From assembly GCA_030592015.1 (NCBI GenBank), contig JAUUZY010000007.1, positions 1-39,355 on the forward strand: a DNA stretch of 39,355 bases, given 5' to 3'. Both the position numbers and the translations under genes were made by a program. Under the pieces are notes generated by a model, which did no database searches, had not been told where the DNA came from, and saw only the letters and a list, made by a program, of their open reading frames with translations. Each line of letters starts with the position of its first letter. Within the stretch, counting starts at the first letter, position 1. Source of the DNA: Candidatus Peregrinibacteria bacterium. Lineage in GTDB: Bacteria; Patescibacteriota; Gracilibacteria; UBA1369; LOWO2-01-FULL-3. This document shows, piece by piece, positions 1 through 6,794 of this stretch.

Positions 1-179
1 AAATATTCCATATACGAATCTGCAAAATCTCGTGCTTCGTAATAATTATTTGTATTTCTTACATTTTCAAAAGCATCGATTACTGTCATTTGTACTATGG
101 CTCCAAAAATACTTAAAAGTACGAAAATCCCTAGAGCTACGATAGTTATGAAGCCATCCTGATTCTTTATATTTATCAT
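1..179 (-). CDS. GspK/PilX-like minor pseudopilin, N-terminal part (runs off the left edge)
   Basis: The minus strand from the ATG at 179 stays open to the window edge (59 full codons). It reads MINIKNQDG, then FITIVALGIFVLLSIFGAIV, then a polar region with Asn-, Tyr- and Glu-rich stretches. That is a short basic leader ending in Gly, followed by one hydrophobic helix, the type IV prepilin/pseudopilin layout. Mature residue 5 is Val, not the usual Glu; within this superfamily loss of Glu5 is typical of GspK/PilX-type subunits. Three Glu5-bearing pseudopilins (GspH/I/J-like) start at 3198 on the opposite strand, so this may be the fourth member of an H-I-J-K set. A terminator (263-298) separates it from the upstream minus-strand genes. 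No SD is visible. The C-terminal domain lies outside the window, so the subfamily is inferred. Confidence 0.7.
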   Translation of the reverse strand, partial: MINIKNQDGFITIVALGIFVLLSIFGAIVQMTVIDAFENVRNTNNYYEARDFADSYMEY

Positions 180-262
180 TTTTCGAGTGAGTAATTTGTC
201 TTAATTATTCTATCACAATTTTTTTATTAGCCAAAAATTCTATATATGAATTTACAATGCAA

Positions 263-298
263 AAAAGGCGGAGACCATAACTTAAGTCTCCGCCTTTT
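263..298. terminator. Rho-independent terminator, usable in both directions
   Basis: A perfect 13-bp inverted repeat (263-275 with 286-298) has a GC-rich core GGCGGAGAC/GTCTCCGCC, a 10-nt loop, and A/T tracts at both ends. On the minus strand it follows the stop of the gene at 336-1952 and would end the two-gene transcript before the pseudopilin gene at 179. Confidence 0.85.
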
Positions 299-335
299 GT
301 TTAATCAATCAACCAGCAATGCCCCGCTGTTTCAG

Positions 336-1952
336 TCAGGGTGGCACTACATATGTGTGTACATTTTCAATTCCTCCACATCGATCTACCGTCCAAATAG
401 AAGCAGACTCCAGACTATCCTTGAACAAGCAATATTCGACATCCATATTTGCCTCCGTGACAATATACTCATTAAAAGGATTAGTCGGGGGAATGTAGCT
501 CCTCAGCTTGCACCTATCCTCATTTACAGAATTGAGGTTTAGCGTGCTAAAAATAAGTCCGTCCGCGTCCTTGACCTTGTATCTAAAATCCAAGAGATGA
601 TCATCAAAGTCATAGTCCAGCTCCAAGACCTCACCTGTGGCGGCGTTGTAGCAAGGGTGGAAATCAGTAAAGGCTACGTAATTAAAAGTGATTTCCTCGG
701 ATTCCTCTGGGTTACCACACTGATCCACCGCCCATACCTTGAAGAAGTGGGTGCCATAGTTCGATCCAAGGCAAGCCTCAAGATCCATGACCATGACGTA
801 AGGTTCAAATTCCTGCCCCTTCAGAAGAGGATAGAAACGGACCCTACACGGATGGCTCTCCTCCACACCAGCCGTAACGTCATCGACTGTGAGAGTGAAT
901 TGCTTAATCCCATCGCTGTCCTTCACAAGCGGTACAACGACAAGACTCTTGTTAAAGTCCTCATTAGGTCGCGGTGGGTGCGCAATTTGGATCACAGAGG
1001 AGAAGCTGTCCCCCTCTGTAGTGCTACGATCTTCATCATTACAATCACCAACATTGTGGCCATTCATTTCGTAGCCGGGAACATTAGCGAAGGTGAGATC
1101 ACCATCAATATCTTCGCAGTATCCACCGCCATGGGCGTTTGCAACAGAATTTGGCTCTTGAATTGTCCACATTCCACCTGTAGGCGCACAGATGCGGTGT
1201 TGGAGCGTGTATGGGTCTGGTTCAATGTAGTTTTCGCAGCCATCAAACCCCAGCATCGGAGGAAACCCTAGCAGGTGAGGACAGTCGACGGTGATATCAT
1301 CGAATAAACCGATACCGTCAAGTTCACAGGTGTTTGGAATAATAGTCATATTAACCTGAGTATGTCCCCAATTAGCTGCAGGTATATCACATTCTGGTCG
1401 CTTGGCTGTATCTACAAGATCGAGCGCGTATCTCACACCATACATTTCTCCCAGTTTAAATTGCATAGTGTTAGTTGTGCCAACCGAGAAGTTGGCAAAT
1501 TCATCTTCAATTTCACCCCCCAAGTACTCATAGTTTACGGCTCTCTTGGCCCACTCATTATCAATACCAGGGTCACATTGACCTACTAGAATCTTCTGAG
1601 CCTCCTCCTTGGAATAGTCAAAGAAGTAATTCCAGACATCTACATATCCCACAAAATTATCAAATCGAACAGCAGGATCCTTTTTATCTTCATCCCTTCC
1701 GCCGATTGGCTGTGCAAAGCACTTTTCTGGATCAGTTCGAATGATGATTTCAAATTCAACGGCGTCACCAGGCTCACATCCGGTAGGATCACCTGTATCA
1801 TTCCATTGAAAGTAAAAAACGATAGATGGACTCTTTCCTTCATAGCCCCTTTTTATCTCAACCTTAGCAAAATCAGGCACGCGACAGGCAAAGGCATCAG
1901 AGATACCAATGAAGCTGACCAATAAGATCAGCAAGATTTGTAATGGTTTCAT
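336..1952 (-). CDS. Exported protein with MopE-like metal-binding motif and two Ig-like repeats; unknown function
   Basis: 538 residues with a clear signal peptide (hydrophobic LQILLILLVSFIGISDA, cleavage near AFA-C). I do not recognise the whole protein. Residues about 275-320 contain CEDIDGD, a spacer, then GDCNDED, matching the Asp/Cys pattern of the MopE-type putative metal-binding motif. The C-terminal third holds two similar units (about residues 340-425 and 445-538), each with an acidic DxDG near its start and ending in W-x-VD-x-CG (WAVDQCGNPE, WTVDRCGGIE), the look of secreted Ig-like/HYR-type domains. Many cysteines suggest disulfides outside the cytoplasm. The start is fixed by AGGAG at 1961-1965, 8 nt before the ATG. 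It follows the lipoprotein gene by 23 bp, probably as one operon ending at 263-298. G+C is visibly higher than in neighbouring genes. Confidence 0.8.
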   Translation of the reverse strand: MKPLQILLILLVSFIGISDAFACRVPDFAKVEIKRGYEGKSPSIVFYFQWNDTGDPTGCEPGDAVEFEIIIRTDPEKCFAQPIGGRDEDKKDPAVRFDNFVGYVDVWNYFFDYSKEEAQKILVGQCDPGIDNEWAKRAVNYEYLGGEIEDEFANFSVGTTNTMQFKLGEMYGVRYALDLVDTAKRPECDIPAANWGHTQVNMTIIPNTCELDGIGLFDDITVDCPHLLGFPPMLGFDGCENYIEPDPYTLQHRICAPTGGMWTIQEPNSVANAHGGGYCEDIDGDLTFANVPGYEMNGHNVGDCNDEDRSTTEGDSFSSVIQIAHPPRPNEDFNKSLVVVPLVKDSDGIKQFTLTVDDVTAGVEESHPCRVRFYPLLKGQEFEPYVMVMDLEACLGSNYGTHFFKVWAVDQCGNPEESEEITFNYVAFTDFHPCYNAATGEVLELDYDFDDHLLDFRYKVKDADGLIFSTLNLNSVNEDRCKLRSYIPPTNPFNEYIVTEANMDVEYCLFKDSLESASIWTVDRCGGIENVHTYVVPP

Positions 1953-1960
1953 GCTCTTTT

Positions 1961-1965
1961 CTCCT
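1961..1965 (-). promoter_or_regulatory. Shine-Dalgarno site of the 336-1952 gene
   Basis: Minus-strand AGGAG lies 8 nt before the ATG at 1952. It is noted because clear SD sites are nearly absent from the rest of the window. Confidence 0.75.
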
Positions 1966-1975
1966 ATTTTCTCTG

Positions 1976-2947
1976 CTATGGCTTTGTAGCACTGGGATGG
2001 TTAGATCTTCCGACAAGCTCTACGACTTCGGGATTAGACTCCCATAGATCATAGAAATCAATCGGATGTCCAGATACTCGTATGTACTCGACAAGAATTC
2101 TGTCGTCAATACCAAGTGCAACTGCGGAGTTAATACGCATGTCACACTTGAAATCACTGTCTTTCGCATCCTCTATCAACAATGCTTCAAGGGTTTCTTT
2201 CGACGGTGTACTGTCCGTGTGAAGCCCCATCATGCAAAAACCTCCATCTGCAGTAACCCTCATATTGATCTGGACTACCTTCAGCCCACTCCAATCCTTA
2301 AAGAGCTCGTAGAGCTGACTTGGAGTCTGATCCTCGTGAAAAAGTACAGCGAGCTCAACCGGCGCATCGGGCCGGTCCAAGAGCTCCGCCTTGAGATAGT
2401 TCATGTAGAGTTCATAGCCGTTTGAGTCATCCCTGACGAAGGCTTTAGCCGCTTTGACTGTAACCTTCAGGGCCGTTCCAATTTTTCCCATAGCAGTGGC
2501 CGAAATGGTATGGTTACCGGTACCGACCTTGTCATGTGGAACAAATGTGACGATCGATTTGGTGTTCGCGTCAAACTCCTTCTGTTTAACAAATGGTACG
2601 TCATCGATGGTCACAACGGCGGAACCTGGTGACTTGTCATAGGTAGACTCTGTAAATATGCAGACTCCATCGTCTCCATAATTTTCGAAGTCGACAGACT
2701 TGGTTGCAGGCTTTCCCTCCTCTCGCTCGATCAGGATTGGTGGGGCAATCGGAGGATCCTCGACCACGCCACACTCACCGTATGGGTTGGTCGAGTTGTT
2801 GACGGTGTTGTTGTTGTCGTCGGTGTTGTTGTCGGTGACAGTGTTGTTTCGGCTACTCAAATCATTACTTTCGCAGCCTATAAAGGTCAGCGATGAAATT
2901 AGCAGACAAGCAAGCACAACTGATTTTCTCGTTTTTTTCCACCTCAT
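1976..2947 (-). CDS. Lipoprotein with Asn/Asp/Thr-rich linker and Ig-like domain; unknown function
   Basis: 323 residues from the ATG at 2947. That start is chosen over an upstream extension because AAGGAG (2953-2958) sits 5 nt before it and the product then begins with a textbook lipoprotein signal: MRWKKTRK, a hydrophobic stretch, and lipobox FIGC near residue 24. A low-complexity N/D/T linker follows (about residues 28-55), typical of surface lipoproteins. Residues about 75-165 form a beta-rich segment (ending ISATAMGKIGTALKVTVKA) resembling an Ig-like extracellular domain. The C-terminal half (from about 170) is unrecognised. It is probably co-transcribed with the downstream exported protein (23 bp gap). 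G+C is high: 36 of 60 bases at 2341-2400 are G or C. Codon use, SD strength and linker style differ from the resident genes, so acquisition from another lineage is plausible. Confidence 0.8.
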   Translation of the reverse strand: MRWKKTRKSVVLACLLISSLTFIGCESNDLSSRNNTVTDNNTDDNNNTVNNSTNPYGECGVVEDPPIAPPILIEREEGKPATKSVDFENYGDDGVCIFTESTYDKSPGSAVVTIDDVPFVKQKEFDANTKSIVTFVPHDKVGTGNHTISATAMGKIGTALKVTVKAAKAFVRDDSNGYELYMNYLKAELLDRPDAPVELAVLFHEDQTPSQLYELFKDWSGLKVVQINMRVTADGGFCMMGLHTDSTPSKETLEALLIEDAKDSDFKCDMRINSAVALGIDDRILVEYIRVSGHPIDFYDLWESNPEVVELVGRSNHPSATKP

Positions 2948-2952
2948 GGTAA

Positions 2953-2958
2953 CTCCTT
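2953..2958 (-). promoter_or_regulatory. Shine-Dalgarno site that decides the lipoprotein start
   Basis: Minus-strand AAGGAG lies 5 nt before the ATG at 2947. It supports the internal start that places the lipoprotein signal peptide at the N-terminus. Confidence 0.8.
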
Positions 2959-3161
2959 GGTTAGGTGTTAAATGTACACTTTCTGACCTTCCCAGCACAT
3001 CAAGTTTAATTGAAACCTGCATACTAGTACAATCAGAAAAAATTAACTGATTGTCAAAGATCGATGGCCCTAAATTACAGGACAGGTCCTGTCTCAGTAA
3101 GTTTTACAAGCCAAATGTCAGTATTTTGTCACAAAATACAAAAACTAAAGTTAAAAAAGTG

Positions 3162-3191
3162 TTGGACCAATTTTGTGCAGACTTATATAAT
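3162..3191 (+). promoter_or_regulatory. Promoter of the pseudopilin operon, leaderless arrangement
   Basis: A perfect -10 TATAAT (3186-3191) lies only 6 nt before the ATG at 3198, so transcription would start at or next to the start codon. The -35 candidate TTGGAC (3162-3167, 18-nt spacer) is weak. No SD is present. Confidence 0.65.
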
Positions 3192-3197
3192 GAAAAT

Positions 3198-3800
3198 ATG
3201 ACTCATTCTAATATACGAAAAAAAGGATTCACTTTGGTTGAAGTTCTTGTCATTCTTGCACTGCTTGCAATACTTGGCATTGTGGCTCTTTCAACCTATA
3301 TAAACTCCACGAAAACTTTTACATATTTTTCCAACTTGCATGCTATTACTTCCACAATTCGCTCTGCTCGTTCCTTGGCGATAACAAATGCGAGCCTTGG
3401 TTACAAGGAGCCAGATCGGTATTTTGCTGAGGTAAGAGAACTTTCTGCGAATTATGAAGTTGAATTGTTTGCGGATACAGGAGACACACCTTTTGTAAAG
3501 GATGGAACTGACGATGGTGCTGTGCTTGATAAGAGCTTTTTCTTCCCTAAAGACGCCTATGTGATTAATGTGACTGACTCATCAAACAGTCCCCTAACGC
3601 TTCCACTCACTGTGTTTTATGAAAGAGGAAGTGGAGAGTTTAATGCCTTTGATACGAATGGTATTATCTCAAAGAACTTTGATAAATATATAACTCTGGA
3701 ATTCAGACAAATTGAAGCTGATGGTATATCTAGATTTATACAAATTTTCCAGGTATCCGGACTGCCCGAAGAATGTAAACAAAACCCTTGTGTCGATTAA
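3198..3800 (+). CDS. Type IV pseudopilin, GspH/FimT-like
   Basis: 200 residues from the ATG at 3198. A longer in-frame reading exists upstream, but only this start gives a normal prepilin leader: MTHSNIRKKG, cleaved before FTLVEVLVILALLAILGIVA, with Glu at mature position 5. The long hydrophobic helix is followed by a soluble domain that includes IRSARSLAITNAS, a stretch resembling the GspH/FimT region with basic and small residues after the helix. It is the first gene of a tight three-gene set; the next gene overlaps its end. The product would be processed by a prepilin peptidase and join a pilus or type II secretion-like filament tip in the membrane. Assignment to the H type is inference from gene order and the post-helix motif. 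The promoter directly abuts the ATG. Confidence 0.85.
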   Translation: MTHSNIRKKGFTLVEVLVILALLAILGIVALSTYINSTKTFTYFSNLHAITSTIRSARSLAITNASLGYKEPDRYFAEVRELSANYEVELFADTGDTPFVKDGTDDGAVLDKSFFFPKDAYVINVTDSSNSPLTLPLTVFYERGSGEFNAFDTNGIISKNFDKYITLEFRQIEADGISRFIQIFQVSGLPEECKQNPCVD

Positions 3801-4359
3801 AAAACAAAAATCAGGAATTATTTTGACTGAAACCTTAGTATCCCTTGCGATGCTAATTACTGCCACTCTTGTGCTTAGTACTATTATTACTAATGCTGTT
3901 TCCACTACAAAGCTTTCGAGAGACTATATGCTTGGGCAAAACCTTGCGACCGAGGGTGTTGAGGCTGTAAAAAACAGACGTAATACTAACTGGCTTCTCT
4001 TTACTGACCCTAACGACTGGCTATATCTGAGTGCTGCTCATAGTTCCCAAGTTATTGCAGATACGAATTACATTACTAAATTGGAAAATGATAAATGGAT
4101 TTTGTATGAAGATCCTTTTCAAGGGGATCTGGATTTGGACAATTACAATCCTGCAATGGAGGCTTACCGACTTTGTATACTTAATGGTGCATATGAACCC
4201 GGACCATGTACAGGGACAGAATCTGCTTTTTACCGTAGTATGAAAGCAATTAGTCTTGATCCTGGTGTGAGCGCTGTTTTTCAAGTGAAAGTGGAATGGA
4301 GAGATGGAGCAAGGACTCGCGATATTATTCGAAAATTTACCCTACATAATTTTATTTAA
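3790..4359 (+). CDS. Type IV pseudopilin, GspI/PilV-like (GTG start)
   Basis: 189 residues if translation starts at GTG 3790, which overlaps the previous gene by 11 bp. An ATG at 3712 is in frame but would put about 36 residues before the cleavage Gly. The chosen start gives leader VSIKKQKSG, then IILTETLVSLAMLITATLVL with Glu at mature position 5. After the helix comes RDYMLGQNLATEGVEAVKNRR, which matches the post-helix region of GspI/PilV-type minor pilins (an A-x-EG-x-E-x-xKN pattern). The remaining soluble domain is short and has a pair of cysteines (CILNGAYEPGPC). It overlaps the next gene by one base (TAATG), so the three are translationally coupled. The start codon is the main uncertainty. 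Confidence 0.8.
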   Translation: MSIKKQKSGIILTETLVSLAMLITATLVLSTIITNAVSTTKLSRDYMLGQNLATEGVEAVKNRRNTNWLLFTDPNDWLYLSAAHSSQVIADTNYITKLENDKWILYEDPFQGDLDLDNYNPAMEAYRLCILNGAYEPGPCTGTESAFYRSMKAISLDPGVSAVFQVKVEWRDGARTRDIIRKFTLHNFI

Positions 4360-5498
4360 TGTCATTTTTGAAAGGAAAAAAAGGTATGACTTTGGTGGAG
4401 TTGCTTGTGGCTACAAGTCTTTTCTCTATCATTGCTATAGTTTCTGCCTCAATATTGATTGATGTTGTACAGTTGGAAAAAAAGAGTTCGATTCAGAATG
4501 CATTTTATGAAGATATGAGGATAATTTTGCAGCAAATCACTAATGAGATACAGGCAGGAACCGTGGATTACGAGGAATACTATAGTATAAATGTACTGGG
4601 AAGTACTTTTTACGGAATAAATTACGGGGTCTATGGAAGTAGATTTTATGATCCCGGAAGAAGTCTAGATGGTAACCCCACAAACAATCCTGAAGATCTT
4701 GGAGTGGAATGTTCCTATCCGACGCTTAATATCCCTCCTGATACTATAGAGGACTGCGAAGTCATCTACACTCTTTCCACCGATTTGAATACTGGACAGA
4801 ACCCTTTTGATTACCCTGGGAGTCAGGAAACTTATTCAAATGCCTTTTGTGATACTCCACATACTTCCGGCTGCTTGGTCCCTGAAGCTAATGAGCTTTA
4901 TCTGATTGATAGTACCGGAACAAAGAAGACAATTCTTGGTAGAAAGAAAGTTGGAAGCAGTGATCATGCTATTGGAATTGTTAGAATGGAGGGCCTGGAT
5001 ATTGATCAGAATGGACTTGTTGATAGTTTTAGATGTACAGATGATTTCACCTGCTACTCTAGTGCAGCTGAAATTGCTACTGCAATTAAGCTGCCATTTA
5101 TTGTTGATGCTGATAGTGTTAGGGAGAATGACATAACTTTGCCACAAAAATTTGACTTGGATATGGCTTTTGACCCCAATAATACTCAGTTCATACCTAT
5201 AACTCCCCTTTCCATTAATATTAAAGAACTGACTTTTGTTATTAATCCTATAGAGGACCCATATAAGGCTTTTGCTGAAGCAGATATGCAGAACCATCCG
5301 TCTGTAACGATCATTATGACTGCCGCCTTGTCTGAAAAGACAGAAGACAGCTATCCCGGTGACTTTAAAGACATAACCATTCAGACTACCGTGACGGCAG
5401 GTGTGCTTGGAAATATTGTTTCCTACCCACCTTCAAATGACACCACTTGGATTCAAGACATAAACCCTTCGCCGCCCGTTTCCGTTCCTGTTCCTTAA
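4359..5498 (+). CDS. Type IV pseudopilin, GspJ/PilW-like
   Basis: 379 residues. Leader MSFLKGKKG is cleaved before MTLVELLVATSLFSIIAIVS, with Glu at mature position 5. The soluble domain is large (about 350 residues), which is long for this group. It starts with the helix continuation LIDVVQLEKKSSIQNAFYEDMRIILQQITNEIQAG, typical of GspJ/PilW. Several short Asp/Asn-rich stretches (DIDQNGLVD, FDLDMAFDPNN) and cysteines suggest a calcium-stabilised, disulfide-bearing extracellular domain; this is inference. The C-terminus is Pro-rich (PSPPVSVPVP). It is the third gene of the overlapping H-I-J-like set. It ends 2 bp before the convergent rsmI gene, with no terminator between them. Confidence 0.85.
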   Translation: MSFLKGKKGMTLVELLVATSLFSIIAIVSASILIDVVQLEKKSSIQNAFYEDMRIILQQITNEIQAGTVDYEEYYSINVLGSTFYGINYGVYGSRFYDPGRSLDGNPTNNPEDLGVECSYPTLNIPPDTIEDCEVIYTLSTDLNTGQNPFDYPGSQETYSNAFCDTPHTSGCLVPEANELYLIDSTGTKKTILGRKKVGSSDHAIGIVRMEGLDIDQNGLVDSFRCTDDFTCYSSAAEIATAIKLPFIVDADSVRENDITLPQKFDLDMAFDPNNTQFIPITPLSINIKELTFVINPIEDPYKAFAEADMQNHPSVTIIMTAALSEKTEDSYPGDFKDITIQTTVTAGVLGNIVSYPPSNDTTWIQDINPSPPVSVPVP

Positions 5499-5499
5499 A

Positions 5500-6150
5500 T
5501 CAGACCACGAGAACAAATTCCCCTTTCGGCTTTTTCTTTGTGAAGTGTTCTATAGCTTCGGAGATTTTTATCCTGAGAGCTTCTTCGTAGATTTTTGTAA
5601 GTTCGCGACATATTGCTATCTCTCTGTCGCCGAAATGCTCCAAGAGGTCGTTTAATGTCCTCAGTATTCTGTGTGGGGATTCGAATATTACTATGCTGCG
5701 TTTTTCTTCGGTGAGGGATTTTAGAAGGGTTTGTCGTCCTTTTTTTACCGGTATAAACCCAAGGTATAGAAATTGATTCATTGGCTTTCCGCTTATGACC
5801 AGTGCAGCGAGTAATGCGGATGCTCCCGGGATTGGGGAGATTTGTATATCCTCCTCGATTGCTCGTTGTATTAGTCTGTATGCTGGGTCGGAAATGCCCG
5901 GAGTGCCTGCGTCGGAAACTAATGCAACGTCCTTCCCCTCTTTTAGGATATCTATTATTTTTTCCAGCTTATTATGGCTGCTGTATGAATGATAGCTGAG
6001 CAATGTCCCTTCGATTTCATATTTATTCAGAAGAATTTTTGTATGTCGTGTGTCTTCTGCGGCGATGTAGTCCACTTCTTTTAGAATGCGGATTGCTCGG
6101 AGTGTTATGTCTTCCAGATTCCCGATTGGTGTTGAAACTATGTAGAGCAT
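5500..6150 (-). CDS. rsmI: 16S rRNA 2'-O-ribose C1402 methyltransferase RsmI (short form)
   Basis: RsmI methylates the 2'-OH of C1402 in 16S rRNA with SAM, fine-tuning the ribosomal P site. The family signatures are all visible: STPIGNLEDITLRA at the N-terminus, AAEDTRHTKILL, the SAM-pocket loop LVSDAGTPGISDPAYRL (residues about 80-97), PIPGASALLAAL, GFIPVKKGRQ and ESPHRIL. The protein ends at residue 216 (GEFVLVV), so the extra C-terminal domain found in longer homologues of about 280 residues is missing; the catalytic tetrapyrrole-methylase-like fold is complete. The start is 3 bp past the tsaB stop, so it is the last gene of the 10105-5500 operon. Confidence 0.95.
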   Translation of the reverse strand: MLYIVSTPIGNLEDITLRAIRILKEVDYIAAEDTRHTKILLNKYEIEGTLLSYHSYSSHNKLEKIIDILKEGKDVALVSDAGTPGISDPAYRLIQRAIEEDIQISPIPGASALLAALVISGKPMNQFLYLGFIPVKKGRQTLLKSLTEEKRSIVIFESPHRILRTLNDLLEHFGDREIAICRELTKIYEEALRIKISEAIEHFTKKKPKGEFVLVV

Positions 6151-6152
6151 GA

Positions 6153-6794
6153 TTATTTGTTAAATAGACTTTTTTTGCTTTTTGAAATTGATGGAGCTTT
6201 TACATATAGGGGTGTCACCATTTTTTGATTCTTTAATTCTTTGCTGCTTAGAATATGACTAGTCACTTCTCCGAATGTCTTTTCTATATCAATAAATTCG
6301 CTGTCCCCTATCTTTTCCTTTTGATCCTCTCTTATGTCGCCGAAAACTTTTTTCACCTTCAATGTCTCAGCTAATTCATCGATATTTACTATCTCAGTAT
6401 TTTCCCCCGATCTATTCAGATAAACTCCCTTTGATCCTGCAAATATCAAAACTGCGGCATCGTCTCTATCCCCATCATATGCTGACCAGCAATATCCAAA
6501 AGTATCTATCGCCTTTAGCGGACAATCGTTCAAATATGCCAATGTGTTTGCAACTGTGACTCCCACTCGTAGCCCTGTGAAAGAGCCAGGACCTCGTACC
6601 ACAAAAACTTCTTCTATATCAGAGAATGACCTATCAGCCAGTAGAGCGTCTATTTCCGGCATCAGTTTTTCTGCCTCGTCATTCGCGCTTTGCCAAGACT
6701 TCTCTCCCAGAATACTTATCTCCCCATCAGAATCTTTCTGCAAAAGAGCGATCGCAGTCTTTGATGAGGCAGTGTTAATTGCCAATATAATCAT
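6153..6794 (-). CDS. tsaB: tRNA threonylcarbamoyladenosine biosynthesis protein TsaB
   Basis: TsaB is the pseudo-kinase/protease partner of TsaD in making t6A37 on ANN-decoding tRNAs. At 213 residues it has the usual length. The ASKHA-type N-terminus MIILAINTASSKTAIALL and the highly conserved VVRGPGSFTGLRVGVTVANTLAY (residues about 64-86) identify it. The C-terminal third is diverged, as is usual in the family. Its ATG overlaps the stop of the upstream amidase-SpoIID gene by one base, and rsmI follows 3 bp after it, so all three should be co-transcribed. TsaD is not in the window. Confidence 0.93.
   Translation of the reverse strand: MIILAINTASSKTAIALLQKDSDGEISILGEKSWQSANDEAEKLMPEIDALLADRSFSDIEEVFVVRGPGSFTGLRVGVTVANTLAYLNDCPLKAIDTFGYCWSAYDGDRDDAAVLIFAGSKGVYLNRSGENTEIVNIDELAETLKVKKVFGDIREDQKEKIGDSEFIDIEKTFGEVTSHILSSKELKNQKMVTPLYVKAPSISKSKKSLFNK

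Noticed and set aside
597-1271. Long plus-strand frame opposite the exported MopE-like gene
   Set aside because: It lies wholly antisense to a gene with an SD, signal peptide and domain motifs; the length is explained by the higher G+C of that gene.
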